From: Jannaschia formosa | GTDB lineage: Bacteria > Pseudomonadota > Alphaproteobacteria > Rhodobacterales > Rhodobacteraceae | Length of the DNA stretch: 64,000 bases | Assembly: GCF_003340555.1 (NCBI RefSeq) | Contig: NZ_QPLJ01000013.1 | Location: 52,749-116,748 of the forward strand | Direction: 5' to 3' | In this document: piece after piece, positions 8,955 to 17,366 of the stretch | How the letters are laid out: every line of letters begins with the position of its first letter | How positions within the stretch are numbered: the stretch's first letter is position 1 | Position numbers and translations under genes: made by a program | The notes under the pieces: model-generated | The model's input: only the letters and a program-made list of their open reading frames with translations | What the model was told of the DNA's origin: nothing | The model's database searches: none

Positions 8955-10097
8955 CTCCGCGATCACCGTGTTCAGCAACAGCGTCCCGGCGTCGGTCGCG
9001 CGGATCCGGTCGCCGACCACGGCGACCATTCCGGCATCGACCAGCCGCGCGACAGAGGTCTCGTCGACCGTTCCGCCCAGTGCGGTGAGACGGGCGCGGG
9101 AAATACCCTCGATGCGTCGCAGCCCCATCATCACGTACTCGTCGACGATCTCTGCGCGCGGCAGCACCTCCTCGGACTGTGAGCCGGTGCCGGACCTCTC
9201 GGCCGCGTCCAGCCACGCCCCCGGCGCCCGGTGGTTGGCGCTGGCCAGCCGCGCCGGTCCCTGGCCGACACGCCCATGCGCGCCGGGTCCGATCCCCAGC
9301 CAGTCGCCGCCGCGCCAGTAGATCAGGTTGTGCCGGCTCTCCTGCCCCGGCCGGGCGTGGTTCGACACCTCATAGCGCGGCAGGCCCGCCGCAGCAGACA
9401 GCTCCTGCGTCACATCCCACAGCGCGACCGCCCGGTCCTCGTCCGGCAGCCCGCGCAACCCGCCCCGGCGCGCCCGGTCCCAGAACGCCGTGCCTTCCTC
9501 GATCGTAAGCTGGTAAAGCGACAGGTGATCGGGCCCCATCGACAGCGCGCCTTCCAGTTCGTCCTGCCATTGCGCGACCGTCTGGTCCTGACGCGCGTAG
9601 ATCAGGTCGAACGAGACGCGCTCGCAGGCCGCGCGCGCCATATCGTAGGCCCGCCGCCCCTCCGCTGCGGAATGGAGCCGCCCCAACCGGCGCAGGGAGT
9701 CGTCGTCAAGCGCCTGTAATCCAACGGAAAAGCGGTTCACCCCGGCCTCGACGAAGGCCGCGAAGCGCCCTGCTTCCGACGAGGTCGGGTTGGCCTCCAA
9801 CGTGACCTCCAGATCGTTGGCCACCGTCCACAGGGACCGGATCTCCTCCAGGATCGCGCCGGTCACATCCGGGTCCATCAGCGATGGCGTCCCGCCTCCG
9901 AAGAAGACCGACGAGACGACCCTGCCCGGCGTCCGCTCCGCCCAGTGCCGCAACTCCGCCAGATAGGCCGCCCGGAACCGCGCGTGATCGACCCGCGCCA
10001 GGACATGGGAGTTGAAGTCGCAATACGGGCATTTCGCCGCGCAGAAGGGCCAGTGCACGTAGATGCCGAAGCCCGCCTGCTGCCAGGTCTCGGTCAT
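8940..10097 (-). CDS. hemW: Radical SAM haem chaperone HemW
   Basis: 385 residues. The radical-SAM cluster motif is C19-x3-C23-x2-C26 followed by DFNSH, the HemW pattern (YggW), not the four-cysteine arrangement of true coproporphyrinogen dehydrogenase HemN. GGGTPS follows, and a HemN C-terminal domain is present. Family knowledge: HemW binds haem and delivers it to acceptor proteins. It was often misnamed as an anaerobic coproporphyrinogen oxidase. It ends the rph-rdgB-ridA-hemW run, overlapping ridA by 4 nt at its start and convergent parB by 15 nt at its end. Confidence 0.92.
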   Translation of the reverse strand: MTETWQQAGFGIYVHWPFCAAKCPYCDFNSHVLARVDHARFRAAYLAELRHWAERTPGRVVSSVFFGGGTPSLMDPDVTGAILEEIRSLWTVANDLEVTLEANPTSSEAGRFAAFVEAGVNRFSVGLQALDDDSLRRLGRLHSAAEGRRAYDMARAACERVSFDLIYARQDQTVAQWQDELEGALSMGPDHLSLYQLTIEEGTAFWDRARRGGLRGLPDEDRAVALWDVTQELSAAAGLPRYEVSNHARPGQESRHNLIYWRGGDWLGIGPGAHGRVGQGPARLASANHRAPGAWLDAAERSGTGSQSEEVLPRAEIVDEYVMMGLRRIEGISRARLTALGGTVDETSVARLVDAGMVAVVGDRIRATDAGTLLLNTVIAELGVS

Positions 10098-10477
10098 CCG
10101 CCGCGAAAGGCCGTCACCTCGACCTCATACAGCATCTCGGGCTGCATCAGCCCTGCGATCACCATGCTCGCGGCGGGGCGCACGTCGCCCAGATGCCGCC
10201 CCAGCACCGGGACCAGCCGGTCGACGAGCGCGCGGTCGGTGACGTAATGCGTCACCCGCACGATGTCGCCCATCGCGAAGCCGGCCTCGTCCAGCACCCG
10301 CGCGACCGTGGCAAAGCAAGCCTCGGCCTGCGCCTCGATCCCCTCGGCCAAAGTCATCGTCGCGTAGTCGTAGCCCGTGACGCCCGCCATGAAGCACCAG
10401 TCGCCCTGGACGACGGCGCGGGAATAGCCGACCTCCCGCTCGAAGGCGGAGCCGGTGGAGATCAGCCGCCGCGTCAT
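10094..10477 (-). CDS. RidA/YjgF-family protein
   Basis: 127 residues from the ATG at 10477, which overlaps the rdgB stop as ATGA; an upstream extension would only read the opposite frame of rdgB. RidA proteins deaminate reactive enamine/imine intermediates. The conserved Arg (RPAASMVIAGL) and the late Glu (YEVEVTAF) of the active RidA class are present. The VGYSRAVV start is typical of a proteobacterial subfamily distinct from E. coli RidA, so the substrate is uncertain. It is co-transcribed with nucleotide-quality and RNA-processing genes and may serve general metabolite repair. Confidence 0.88.
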   Translation of the reverse strand: MTRRLISTGSAFEREVGYSRAVVQGDWCFMAGVTGYDYATMTLAEGIEAQAEACFATVARVLDEAGFAMGDIVRVTHYVTDRALVDRLVPVLGRHLGDVRPAASMVIAGLMQPEMLYEVEVTAFRGG

Positions 10478-11085
10478 GCCAGCCGCTCCAGCGCCGCTTT
10501 CAGCTGTGCCAGCGCGTCGGCGCGGTGCGAGATCGCGTTCTTCTCCTCCAGCGGCATCTCGGCGAAGGTCCGGTCGTGCCCGTCGGGCACGAACATCGGG
10601 TCGTAGCCATGCCCCGTCTGCCCCCGGATCGGCCAGACGAGATGCCCCGGCGCCGTGCCCTCGAAGACTGCTTCCGTCCCATCCGGCCAGAGCAGCACCA
10701 GCGTCGCCCGGAACCGCGCGGTCCAAGGTTGCGGCGCGCCCTTCGCGACCAGCGCCGCATGCGCCCGCTCCATCGCCTGACCGAAGTCGCGTCCCTGACC
10801 GGTCTCGGCCCAGTCGGCGGTATGCACCCCCGGCTGCCCGTCCAGCGCGTCGACCTCCAGCCCGGAATCGTCGGCCAGCGCGGGCAGCCCGGTCGCCGTT
10901 ACCGCGGCGCGCGCCTTGATCCGCGCGTTGCCGACGAAGGTCTCCTCGGTTTCCTCGGGCTCCGGCAGGTCGTAATCCGCGTTCGAGCGACAGGCGATGC
11001 CCAGAGGCGCCAGCATCGCCGAGAATTCCTCCAGCTTGCCCGCGTTATGCGTGGCGATCAGCAATGTGTCGCCCAGCGGCTTCAC
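10474..11085 (-). CDS. rdgB: XTP/dITP pyrophosphatase RdgB (Ham1)
   Basis: 203 residues from a GTG start at 11085 that overlaps the rph stop (GTGA, 11082-11085). It removes inosine and xanthosine triphosphates before they enter nucleic acids. The N-terminal [11 protein letters not shown] is the nucleotide-binding signature, followed by the catalytic acidic segment [20 protein letters not shown], and the C-terminal ISHRADAL, all diagnostic for the family. The rph-rdgB pairing is widespread in bacteria and supports the call. It shares an operon with ridA and hemW. Confidence 0.96.
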   Translation of the reverse strand: MKPLGDTLLIATHNAGKLEEFSAMLAPLGIACRSNADYDLPEPEETEETFVGNARIKARAAVTATGLPALADDSGLEVDALDGQPGVHTADWAETGQGRDFGQAMERAHAALVAKGAPQPWTARFRATLVLLWPDGTEAVFEGTAPGHLVWPIRGQTGHGYDPMFVPDGHDRTFAEMPLEEKNAISHRADALAQLKAALERLA

Positions 11086-11795
11086 GCGACCGCCGCCTTC
11101 TGCGCTGCGATTAGTTCGGCCACCCCCGCCTCGGCAAGCGCCAGCAGCGCGTCGAACTCCGCCCGCGAGAAGGGCGCGCCCTCGGCCGAGGCCTGCACCT
11201 CGATCATCCGGCCCGCACCGGTCATCACGAAATTGGCGTCCGTCCCGGCTTCGCTGTCCTCGGGATAGTCGAGGTCCAGCACCGCCTGCCCGGCATAGAT
11301 CCCGCAGGACACGGCAGCGACGTGGTCGAGCAGCGGATCGGTCGTGATCTGGCCCGCCTTCATCAGCTTGTTGACGGCGAGCCGCAGCGCGACCCAGCCG
11401 CCGGTGATCGAGGCGCAGCGCGTGCCCCCGTCGGCCTGGATCACGTCGCAGTCGACCGTGATCTGACGCTCGCCCATGGCCTGCCGGTCGATGCCGGCGC
11501 GCAGGCTGCGGCCGATCAGGCGCTGGATCTCCTGCGTGCGGCCCGACTGCTTGCCCGTGGTCGCCTCGCGCCGCATCCGTGTCGTCGTCGCCCGCGGCAG
11601 CATCCCGTATTCCGCCGTCACCCATCCTTGGCCGGTATTGCGCAGGAAGGGCGGGATGCGTTCCTCCAGCGAGGCGGTGCAGAGGACATGGGTGTCGCCG
11701 CAGCGGATCAGGCAGGACCCTTCCGCGTGCTTCGTCACGCCCGTCTCGATCGAGATGTCCCGCATCTGGTTCAACTCGCGTCCCGAAGGTCTCAT
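11082..11795 (-). CDS. rph: Ribonuclease PH
   Basis: 237 residues from the ATG at 11795 ([12 protein letters not shown]), the family's exact length; an upstream in-frame ATG would add a low-complexity arginine-rich leader. This phosphorolytic 3'-5' exonuclease trims tRNA 3' ends. Family motifs include [32 protein letters not shown], the phosphate-binding [20 protein letters not shown] region (broken here for length) and the acidic catalytic DADG-type segment (VIQADGGTR). It is divergent from hrcA with a gap of about 130 bp, a conserved arrangement in alphaproteobacteria. Confidence 0.96.
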   Translation of the reverse strand: MRPSGRELNQMRDISIETGVTKHAEGSCLIRCGDTHVLCTASLEERIPPFLRNTGQGWVTAEYGMLPRATTTRMRREATTGKQSGRTQEIQRLIGRSLRAGIDRQAMGERQITVDCDVIQADGGTRCASITGGWVALRLAVNKLMKAGQITTDPLLDHVAAVSCGIYAGQAVLDLDYPEDSEAGTDANFVMTGAGRMIEVQASAEGAPFSRAEFDALLALAEAGVAELIAAQKAAVA

Positions 11796-11926
11796 GTCCT
11801 GTCCTCTGGCCTGGGATCTGGTCCGGTTCGCCCGGCTTGTCGCCTGCGCCCGGCTTCGGCGCAAGGCCGCGATTGACCGGGGCCGCAGGGATGAATAGAT
11901 GCCTATCGCCCCCCCGACGGATGGTC

Positions 11927-12997
11927 ATGACCGAGAACGCCCAGATCCTGTCCGAGATGAACGACCGCTCCCGCGAGGTGTTTCGCCGGGTGGTCGAAGG
12001 CTATCTCGGCAGCGGCGATCCCGTCGGCTCCCGCACGCTGACGCGCACCATGTCCGAGAAGGTGTCGGCGGCCACGATCCGCAACGTGATGCAGGATCTC
12101 GAATATCTCGGCCTGATCCAGGCGCCGCATGTCTCGGCCGGCCGCATCCCCACGCAGGCGGGGCTGCGGATGTTCGTCGACGGGCTGCTGGAGGCCAAGC
12201 TCGGCGACGAGGACCGCGACCGGATCGAGGCCACCGTCGACAGTTCCGAGGACGATGTCGCCGCCATGCTCGACCGCGTGGGCAGCGCGCTCTCGGGCAT
12301 CACCAAGGGCGCATCGCTGGTCCTCGCGCCCAAGCACGAGGCACCGGTCAAGCATATCGAGTTCGTCTCGCTCGCCGCCGACCGCGCCTTGGTGGTGCTG
12401 GTCTTCGCGGACGGCCATGTCGAGAACCGCGTCTTCGTGCCGCCGCCGGGTCAGACCGCGTCGTCGATGCGCGAGGCGGCCAACTTCCTCAACGCGCTCT
12501 TCGCCGGGCGCAGTCTGTCCGAGCTCCGCGCCCTGCTTGGTGCCGAGATCGAGGCCCGCCGGCGCGAGCTCGACGGTCTCGCCGCCGAGCTGATCGAGAA
12601 GGGCCTGGCCGCCTGGGAAGGCGAGGGCGACCGGGGCGAGCGGCTGATCGTCCGCGGACGCGCCAACCTGCTTGCCGGGGGCGCCGATCCCGAGGACCTG
12701 GAGCGTATCCGGACCCTGTTCGACGACCTGGAGCGCAAGCGCGACATCACCGAGTTCCTGCAACTCGCCGAGGAGGGCGAGGGCGTTCGCATCTTCATCG
12801 GCTCCGAGAACAAACTCTTCTCGCTTTCCGGTTCATCTCTGGTCGTTTCCCCATATATGAACGCGGACCGGCGAATCGTCGGCGCGGTGGGCGTCATCGG
12901 CCCCACCCGCCTGAATTATGGACGTATCGTCCCGATCGTGGACTACACGGCACAACTGGTCGGACGGATGCTGTCCGGCACGAATACGAGAGGCTGA
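11927..12997 (+). CDS. hrcA: Heat-inducible transcription repressor HrcA
   Basis: 356 residues from ATG 11927 (MTENAQILSEM); an ATG six bases upstream is equally possible. HrcA represses groESL and sometimes dnaK by binding the CIRCE inverted repeat and is kept active by GroEL. It has an N-terminal winged helix (residues ~5-75, with DPVGSRTLTR and VSAATIRNVM), a GAF-like core, and the C-terminal signature GVIGPTRLNYGRIVPIVDY. No CIRCE element (TTAGCACTC-N9-GAGTGCTAA) is seen in front of hrcA or dnaK here, so its targets probably lie elsewhere. grpE follows after 2 nt. Confidence 0.96.
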   Translation: MTENAQILSEMNDRSREVFRRVVEGYLGSGDPVGSRTLTRTMSEKVSAATIRNVMQDLEYLGLIQAPHVSAGRIPTQAGLRMFVDGLLEAKLGDEDRDRIEATVDSSEDDVAAMLDRVGSALSGITKGASLVLAPKHEAPVKHIEFVSLAADRALVVLVFADGHVENRVFVPPPGQTASSMREAANFLNALFAGRSLSELRALLGAEIEARRRELDGLAAELIEKGLAAWEGEGDRGERLIVRGRANLLAGGADPEDLERIRTLFDDLERKRDITEFLQLAEEGEGVRIFIGSENKLFSLSGSSLVVSPYMNADRRIVGAVGVIGPTRLNYGRIVPIVDYTAQLVGRMLSGTNTRG

Positions 12998-12999
12998 GC

Positions 13000-13578
13000 A
13001 TGGCTGACCCGAAGGAGAATCCCTTCCTCGACGATCCCGAAGCGATGGAGGAGGAGTTCGACCTCGACGCCGCGATGGAGGAGGAGCCCGACGGCCCCCC
13101 CGAGCGCGCAAGCGACCGCGCCCGCGCCCAGCTCGAGGCCGTCACGGCCGAGCGGGACGAGTTGCGCGACCGGCTGATGCGGTCGCTGGCCGAGGCCGAG
13201 AACGTGCGAAAGCGCGCTGCCCGCGACCGCTCCGAGGCGGAGCAGTATGGCGGCTCCAAGCTCGCCCGCGACCTGCTGCCGGTCTACGACAATCTTTCGC
13301 GCGCGCTGGACGCCGCCGGGGAAGAGAAGACCGCCATCACCGAGGGGATCGAGCTGACCATGAAGGAACTGGTCGGCGTCTTCGCCAAGCACGGCGTGAC
13401 CCTCGTCGCGCCGCAGACCGGCGACAAGTTCGACCCGCAGGTGCATCAGGCGATGTTCGAGGCGCCCCTGCCCAACACCAAGGCCGGCGAGATCATCCAG
13501 GTCGCCGCGGTCGGCTTCAAGCTGCACGACCGCCTGCTGCGGCCTGCGCAGGTCGGCGTGTCCTCCACCCCGGCCTGA
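13000..13578 (+). CDS. grpE: Nucleotide exchange factor GrpE
   Basis: 192 residues. A strongly acidic N-terminal tail (residues 1-40) precedes a long coiled coil (about 40-95), which contains the family's ENVRKRAARDR motif. A short four-helix/beta-wing domain follows and ends in VAAVGFKLHDRLLRPAQVGVS-type sequence (given here in part), the hallmark of GrpE. It releases ADP from DnaK; dnaK lies 9.4 kb away on the other strand. The ATG is 2 nt after the hrcA stop, so the pair is one transcription unit. Confidence 0.95.
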   Translation: MADPKENPFLDDPEAMEEEFDLDAAMEEEPDGPPERASDRARAQLEAVTAERDELRDRLMRSLAEAENVRKRAARDRSEAEQYGGSKLARDLLPVYDNLSRALDAAGEEKTAITEGIELTMKELVGVFAKHGVTLVAPQTGDKFDPQVHQAMFEAPLPNTKAGEIIQVAAVGFKLHDRLLRPAQVGVSSTPA

Positions 13579-13629
13579 GGCGAGACAGGACGGAATTCGC
13601 GCATTAGGGTCGGGTCAGGAGGTATTTCC

Positions 13630-14031
13630 ATGACCCGGCTTCTGGCGCTCGCCGCACTTCTTTTTCCCTTTGCCGCCTCTGCCGATGGCTACGGTTTCCG
13701 GACCCCGTCCGGGAACATCTTCTGCAACGGCTCGGTCGAGAACGGCGACATCAGCTGCACAATCGTCGAGCGGTCGGGCTTCCCGCCGATGCCGCGTCCG
13801 ACTTCCTGCGGGGCGCTCTGGGGGCATGCCTTTTCGCTGGGCAGCACCGGTCCGGCCCGGATGGAATGCAGCAATCCGGCTCGCAAATCGTCCTATACCG
13901 ACGTGGCGCCCTATGGCGTGACCGGCACCTTCGGCCCGATCACCTGCCAGTCGGAGACAAGCGGCCTGACCTGCCGCAACCGCAGCGGCCACGGCTTCCA
14001 CCTCTCGCGCGCATCGCAGCGCGTGTTCTGA
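13630..14031 (+). CDS. Secreted small cysteine-rich protein, DUF6636-like
   Basis: 133 residues starting after a strong AGGAGG site. A Sec signal peptide is evident (residues 1-18, MTRLLALAALLFPFAASA, likely cut after ASA). The mature part opens with GFRTPSGNIFCNG, the pattern I associate with the DUF6636 family, and contains six or so cysteines probably paired in disulphides, so it is periplasmic or exported. No catalytic motif is visible. It stands alone between grpE and a SnoaL-like gene, and its biological role is unknown to me. Confidence 0.72.
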   Translation: MTRLLALAALLFPFAASADGYGFRTPSGNIFCNGSVENGDISCTIVERSGFPPMPRPTSCGALWGHAFSLGSTGPARMECSNPARKSSYTDVAPYGVTGTFGPITCQSETSGLTCRNRSGHGFHLSRASQRVF

Positions 14032-14107
14032 GCCGGCTCGCGAGCTGCGGCAACCCGAGGGGAACGTCCGGATCGCGCACGCCCCCTCCGGGTCGCCGCC
14101 CTGCCCT

Positions 14108-14527
14108 TCAGGCGGCCGCGGACGGCGGGGCGGCGATCTGCCGCGCCTGGCTTCCCCCGTCCCTGGCGCCCCAACGCCTCGCGATCCGTCCCTCGCGCAG
14201 CTCGAACCATTCCATCGCCACGAGTTCGTAGCTCTGGCCGGTCGGCTCTCCCATGTCGAGGAACGGGCCGGTCCAGCGCCCCCGCTCGATATAGAGGACG
14301 GCCACGCGGTCGCCCTCGGCGATCATCTCGACCACCTCGAGCCGCATGTTCAGCCCCTCGTGGAGCTGATGCCAGACGGAGCCCGGCGCGAGCGCGGCGG
14401 CGATCGGCGCGGTGCCCGTGACGCCCTGGATCGTGGCATCCGGCGTGAACAGCTCCGCAAGACGCAGCCAGTCACCGGCGTTGATTGCCGTGACGTAGGA
14501 GGCCACGACGGATCTGTTGTCTGTCAT
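14108..14527 (-). CDS. SnoaL-like / ester cyclase-type protein
   Basis: 139 residues from ATG 14527. It has the NTF2-like/SnoaL fold pattern: an N-terminal helix with VVASYVTAINAGDW, LAELFTPDATIQG, a buried VEMIAEGDRVAVLY strand pair, and the C-terminal ELREGRIARRWGARD. Members include polyketide cyclases, hydrolases and many proteins without known substrate, so the enzymatic role is open. It lies between the secreted DUF6636-like gene and mutS, transcribed toward grpE, with no clear operon partner. Confidence 0.75.
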   Translation of the reverse strand: MTDNRSVVASYVTAINAGDWLRLAELFTPDATIQGVTGTAPIAAALAPGSVWHQLHEGLNMRLEVVEMIAEGDRVAVLYIERGRWTGPFLDMGEPTGQSYELVAMEWFELREGRIARRWGARDGGSQARQIAAPPSAAA

Positions 14528-14696
14528 CTGAGTTTTCCCAGGAAACCGCCGGAATGGCGGCGCCCGCAGGATAGGACGCGACGGAGGAGCCGGCAACGCA
14601 GCCCAGTCGCCGGCCGCCCCATCGCTCGCCGTCAGGCTCGGGAGTTGGCGGCCAGGACCGCGACGCCTCATAGGGGGACCGTCACCCCGCCCAGCT

Positions 14697-17288
14697 TCAC
14701 CCCGACAAGCCCTTCAGCTCGTAGATCAGGTCCAGCGCCTCGCGCGGGCTGAGCGTGTCGGGCAGCACCTCGGCCAGCCGCGCCTCCACGCCGCTCGCCT
14801 TCGGCGGGGGTGCGGGCGCGGGCGCCGCGCGAAACAGCGGCAGGTCGTCGATCATCGCCTTGGCCTTGCCGCCGCCCTCGCGCTCGCCCTCCTCCAGCGC
14901 CGACAGCACCTCGCGCGCGCGGGCGACCACCGCATCGGGCAGCCCGGCCAGCCGTGCCACCTGCACGCCGTAGGACCGGTCCGCCGCGCCGTCGCGCACC
15001 TCGTGCAGGAAGATCACCTCGCCTTCCCATTCCCGCACCGCGACGGTCGCGTTCTCGACCCCGCGAAGCCGCGCGGCGAGCGCGGTCATCTCGTGGTAAT
15101 GCGTCGCGAACAGGGCGCGGCAGCGGTTCACGTCGTGCAGATGCTCCAGCGTCGCCCAGGCGATCGAGAGCCCATCATAGGTCGCCGTTCCGCGCCCGAT
15201 CTCGTCCAGGATCACCAGCGCTCGCTCGTCCGCCTGGTTCAGGATGGCCGCCGTCTCGACCATCTCGACCATGAAGGTCGACCGGCCCCGCGCGAGGTCG
15301 TCCGAAGCGCCGACCCGGCTGAAAAGTTGCGAGACGATGCCGATATGCGCCGCCTCCGCGGGCACGAAGCTGCCCATCTGCGCCAGCACGGCGATCAGCG
15401 CGTTCTGACGCAGCCAGGTCGACTTGCCCGCCATGTTCGGCCCCGTCAGCAGCCGGATCGCCGCGCCCTCCTCCGCCGACAGCTCGGTGTCGTTGGCCAC
15501 GAAGGGCGCGCCCTCGCGCTTCAGCGCGCGTTCGACGACGGGATGCCGCCCCGCCTCGACCCGGAAGGCGCGCGAGCCGTCGACGACGGGCCGGGACCAG
15601 CCCTCGCCGCGGGCGAGGTCGGCGAGCGCGGTCGCCACGTCCAGCTCGGCCAGCGCCCGCGCGGCGGCGAAGATCGCGTCGGCCTCGGCCAGCACGGCGC
15701 GGCGGAGCGCGGCGAAGACCCGCTCCTCGATCTCCTGCGCCAGCCCGCCGGCGTTGAGGATGCGTGTCTCCAACTCCGACAGCTCGACGGTCGTGAAACG
15801 CACCTGGTTCGCCGTCGTTTGCCGGTGGATGAAACGGTCGTCGCCGCGCATCTTCGCGGCATGGGTGGCGGTCGTCTCGATGAAATAGCCCAGGACGTTG
15901 TTATGCTTGATCTTCAGCGAGGCGATGCCCGTCGCCTCGACATAGGTCTGCTGCAATCCCGCAATCACGCCGCGCCCCTCGTCCCGCAGGCGCCGGGCCT
16001 CGTCCAGTTCCGGCTCGTGGCCCGGCGCGACGACGCCCCCGTCGCGCAGCATCAGCGGCGGCTCGGCCACCAGCGCGCGGTCGAGCAGGTCGCGCAGGCC
16101 CTCCAGCCCGACGAGATCCGAGATATCGAGCGGCAGGTCGCTGTCGTGCAGCGCCGCGTGCAGCCCGTCGGCGGCCGAAAGTCCGTCGCGGATCGCGGCC
16201 AGGTCGCGCGGGCCGCCCCGGTCGAGCGACAGGCGCGACAGCGCCCGGTCCATGTCCGGCACCCGGCGCAGCGCGTCGCGCAAGGCGCCCGTCTCGGCCG
16301 AGACGGCCCAGTCCACCGCGTCGAGCCGCGACCGGATCACGCTCTCGACCGCCGAGGGGGCCGAGACCCGCCGTTCCAGCAGCCGCGCGCCCCCCGCCGT
16401 CACGGTCCGGTCGATTGCCCAGAGAAGCGAGCCATCGCGCCCGCCCGAGGTGCCGCGCACCAACTCCAGGTTGCGGCGGGTGGCGGCGTCGATGGCCATC
16501 AACTCTCCGGCCGCCTCGCGGCGTGGGGGCCGCAGCAGCGGCAGGCGGCCCCGCTGCGTCAGCTCCACGTATTCGACCAGCGCGCCCATCGCGCCCAGTT
16601 CCGCCCGGTCGAAGCTGCCGAAGCCTTCCAGCGTCTCGACCTCGAACAGCCGCAGGAGCCGCGCCTCGGCCGAGCCGCTGTCGAAGGCGCTCGCCCCCAG
16701 CGGCGTGGCGGCGGCGCCGAGGTCTTCGATCACGCGCCCGACGTCTGACCCCTCGACCAGCACCACCTCGCGCACGCCCAGCCGGGCAAGCTCCGGCCCA
16801 AGTCGCACGCGGGGGCAGGCGGCGACGTGGAACGCGCCGGTCGAGATGTCGGCCCATGCCAGCGCCCCCTGCCCCCGCACCTCCGCGAAGGCGGCCAGCC
16901 AGTTGTTCGCCCGCGCCTCCAGCAACGTGTCCTCGGTCAGCGTGCCGGGCGTGACCAGCCGCACGATCCCGCGCTTCACGACCGACTTCGATCCGCGCTT
17001 CTTCGCCTCCTCCGGGCTTTCGAGCTGCTCGCAGACCGCCACGCGAAATCCCTTGCGGATCAGCGTCATCAGGTAGCTCTCGGCGGAATGGACCGGGACG
17101 CCGCACATGGCGATGTCCTCGCCCAGATGCTTGCCCCGCTTGGTCAGCGCGATGTCGAGCGCCGCCGCCGCCGCGACGGCGTCGTCGAAGAACAGCTCGT
17201 AGAAATCACCCATCCGGTAGAACAGCAGGGCGTCCGGCGCCTCTGCCTTGATCTCCAGAAATTGCGCCATCATCGGCGTGACCGACAT
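14697..17288 (-). CDS. mutS: DNA mismatch repair protein MutS
   Basis: 863 residues, full length. It recognises mismatches as a dimer and recruits MutL. The mismatch-wedge motif is present as [11 protein letters not shown] near residue 27, followed by the connector, lever and clamp domains. The ATPase domain shows Walker [10 protein letters not shown], the ST-rich FMVEM signature, Walker [12 protein letters not shown] and the ATHYHEMT histidine loop. A short C-terminal tail follows. It is divergent from maeB across a 78-bp gap, a conserved alphaproteobacterial arrangement. Confidence 0.98.
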   Translation of the reverse strand: MSVTPMMAQFLEIKAEAPDALLFYRMGDFYELFFDDAVAAAAALDIALTKRGKHLGEDIAMCGVPVHSAESYLMTLIRKGFRVAVCEQLESPEEAKKRGSKSVVKRGIVRLVTPGTLTEDTLLEARANNWLAAFAEVRGQGALAWADISTGAFHVAACPRVRLGPELARLGVREVVLVEGSDVGRVIEDLGAAATPLGASAFDSGSAEARLLRLFEVETLEGFGSFDRAELGAMGALVEYVELTQRGRLPLLRPPRREAAGELMAIDAATRRNLELVRGTSGGRDGSLLWAIDRTVTAGGARLLERRVSAPSAVESVIRSRLDAVDWAVSAETGALRDALRRVPDMDRALSRLSLDRGGPRDLAAIRDGLSAADGLHAALHDSDLPLDISDLVGLEGLRDLLDRALVAEPPLMLRDGGVVAPGHEPELDEARRLRDEGRGVIAGLQQTYVEATGIASLKIKHNNVLGYFIETTATHAAKMRGDDRFIHRQTTANQVRFTTVELSELETRILNAGGLAQEIEERVFAALRRAVLAEADAIFAAARALAELDVATALADLARGEGWSRPVVDGSRAFRVEAGRHPVVERALKREGAPFVANDTELSAEEGAAIRLLTGPNMAGKSTWLRQNALIAVLAQMGSFVPAEAAHIGIVSQLFSRVGASDDLARGRSTFMVEMVETAAILNQADERALVILDEIGRGTATYDGLSIAWATLEHLHDVNRCRALFATHYHEMTALAARLRGVENATVAVREWEGEVIFLHEVRDGAADRSYGVQVARLAGLPDAVVARAREVLSALEEGEREGGGKAKAMIDDLPLFRAAPAPAPPPKASGVEARLAEVLPDTLSPREALDLIYELKGLSG

Positions 17289-17366
17289 ATCGTCCCTCCC
17301 AGCCGCGCGGACCCTACCCGCGCCCGGACCCGTCCGCTACACCATCCGGACCGAAGGAGGAACGAC

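Noticed and set aside
8940-10097. Oxygen-independent coproporphyrinogen III oxidase (HemN)
   Set aside because: The radical-SAM motif is followed by DFNSH as in HemW, and the fourth cysteine of true HemN is missing.
11796-11926. CIRCE element in front of hrcA
   Set aside because: No TTAGCACTC-N9-GAGTGCTAA or close variant was found here or upstream of dnaK.
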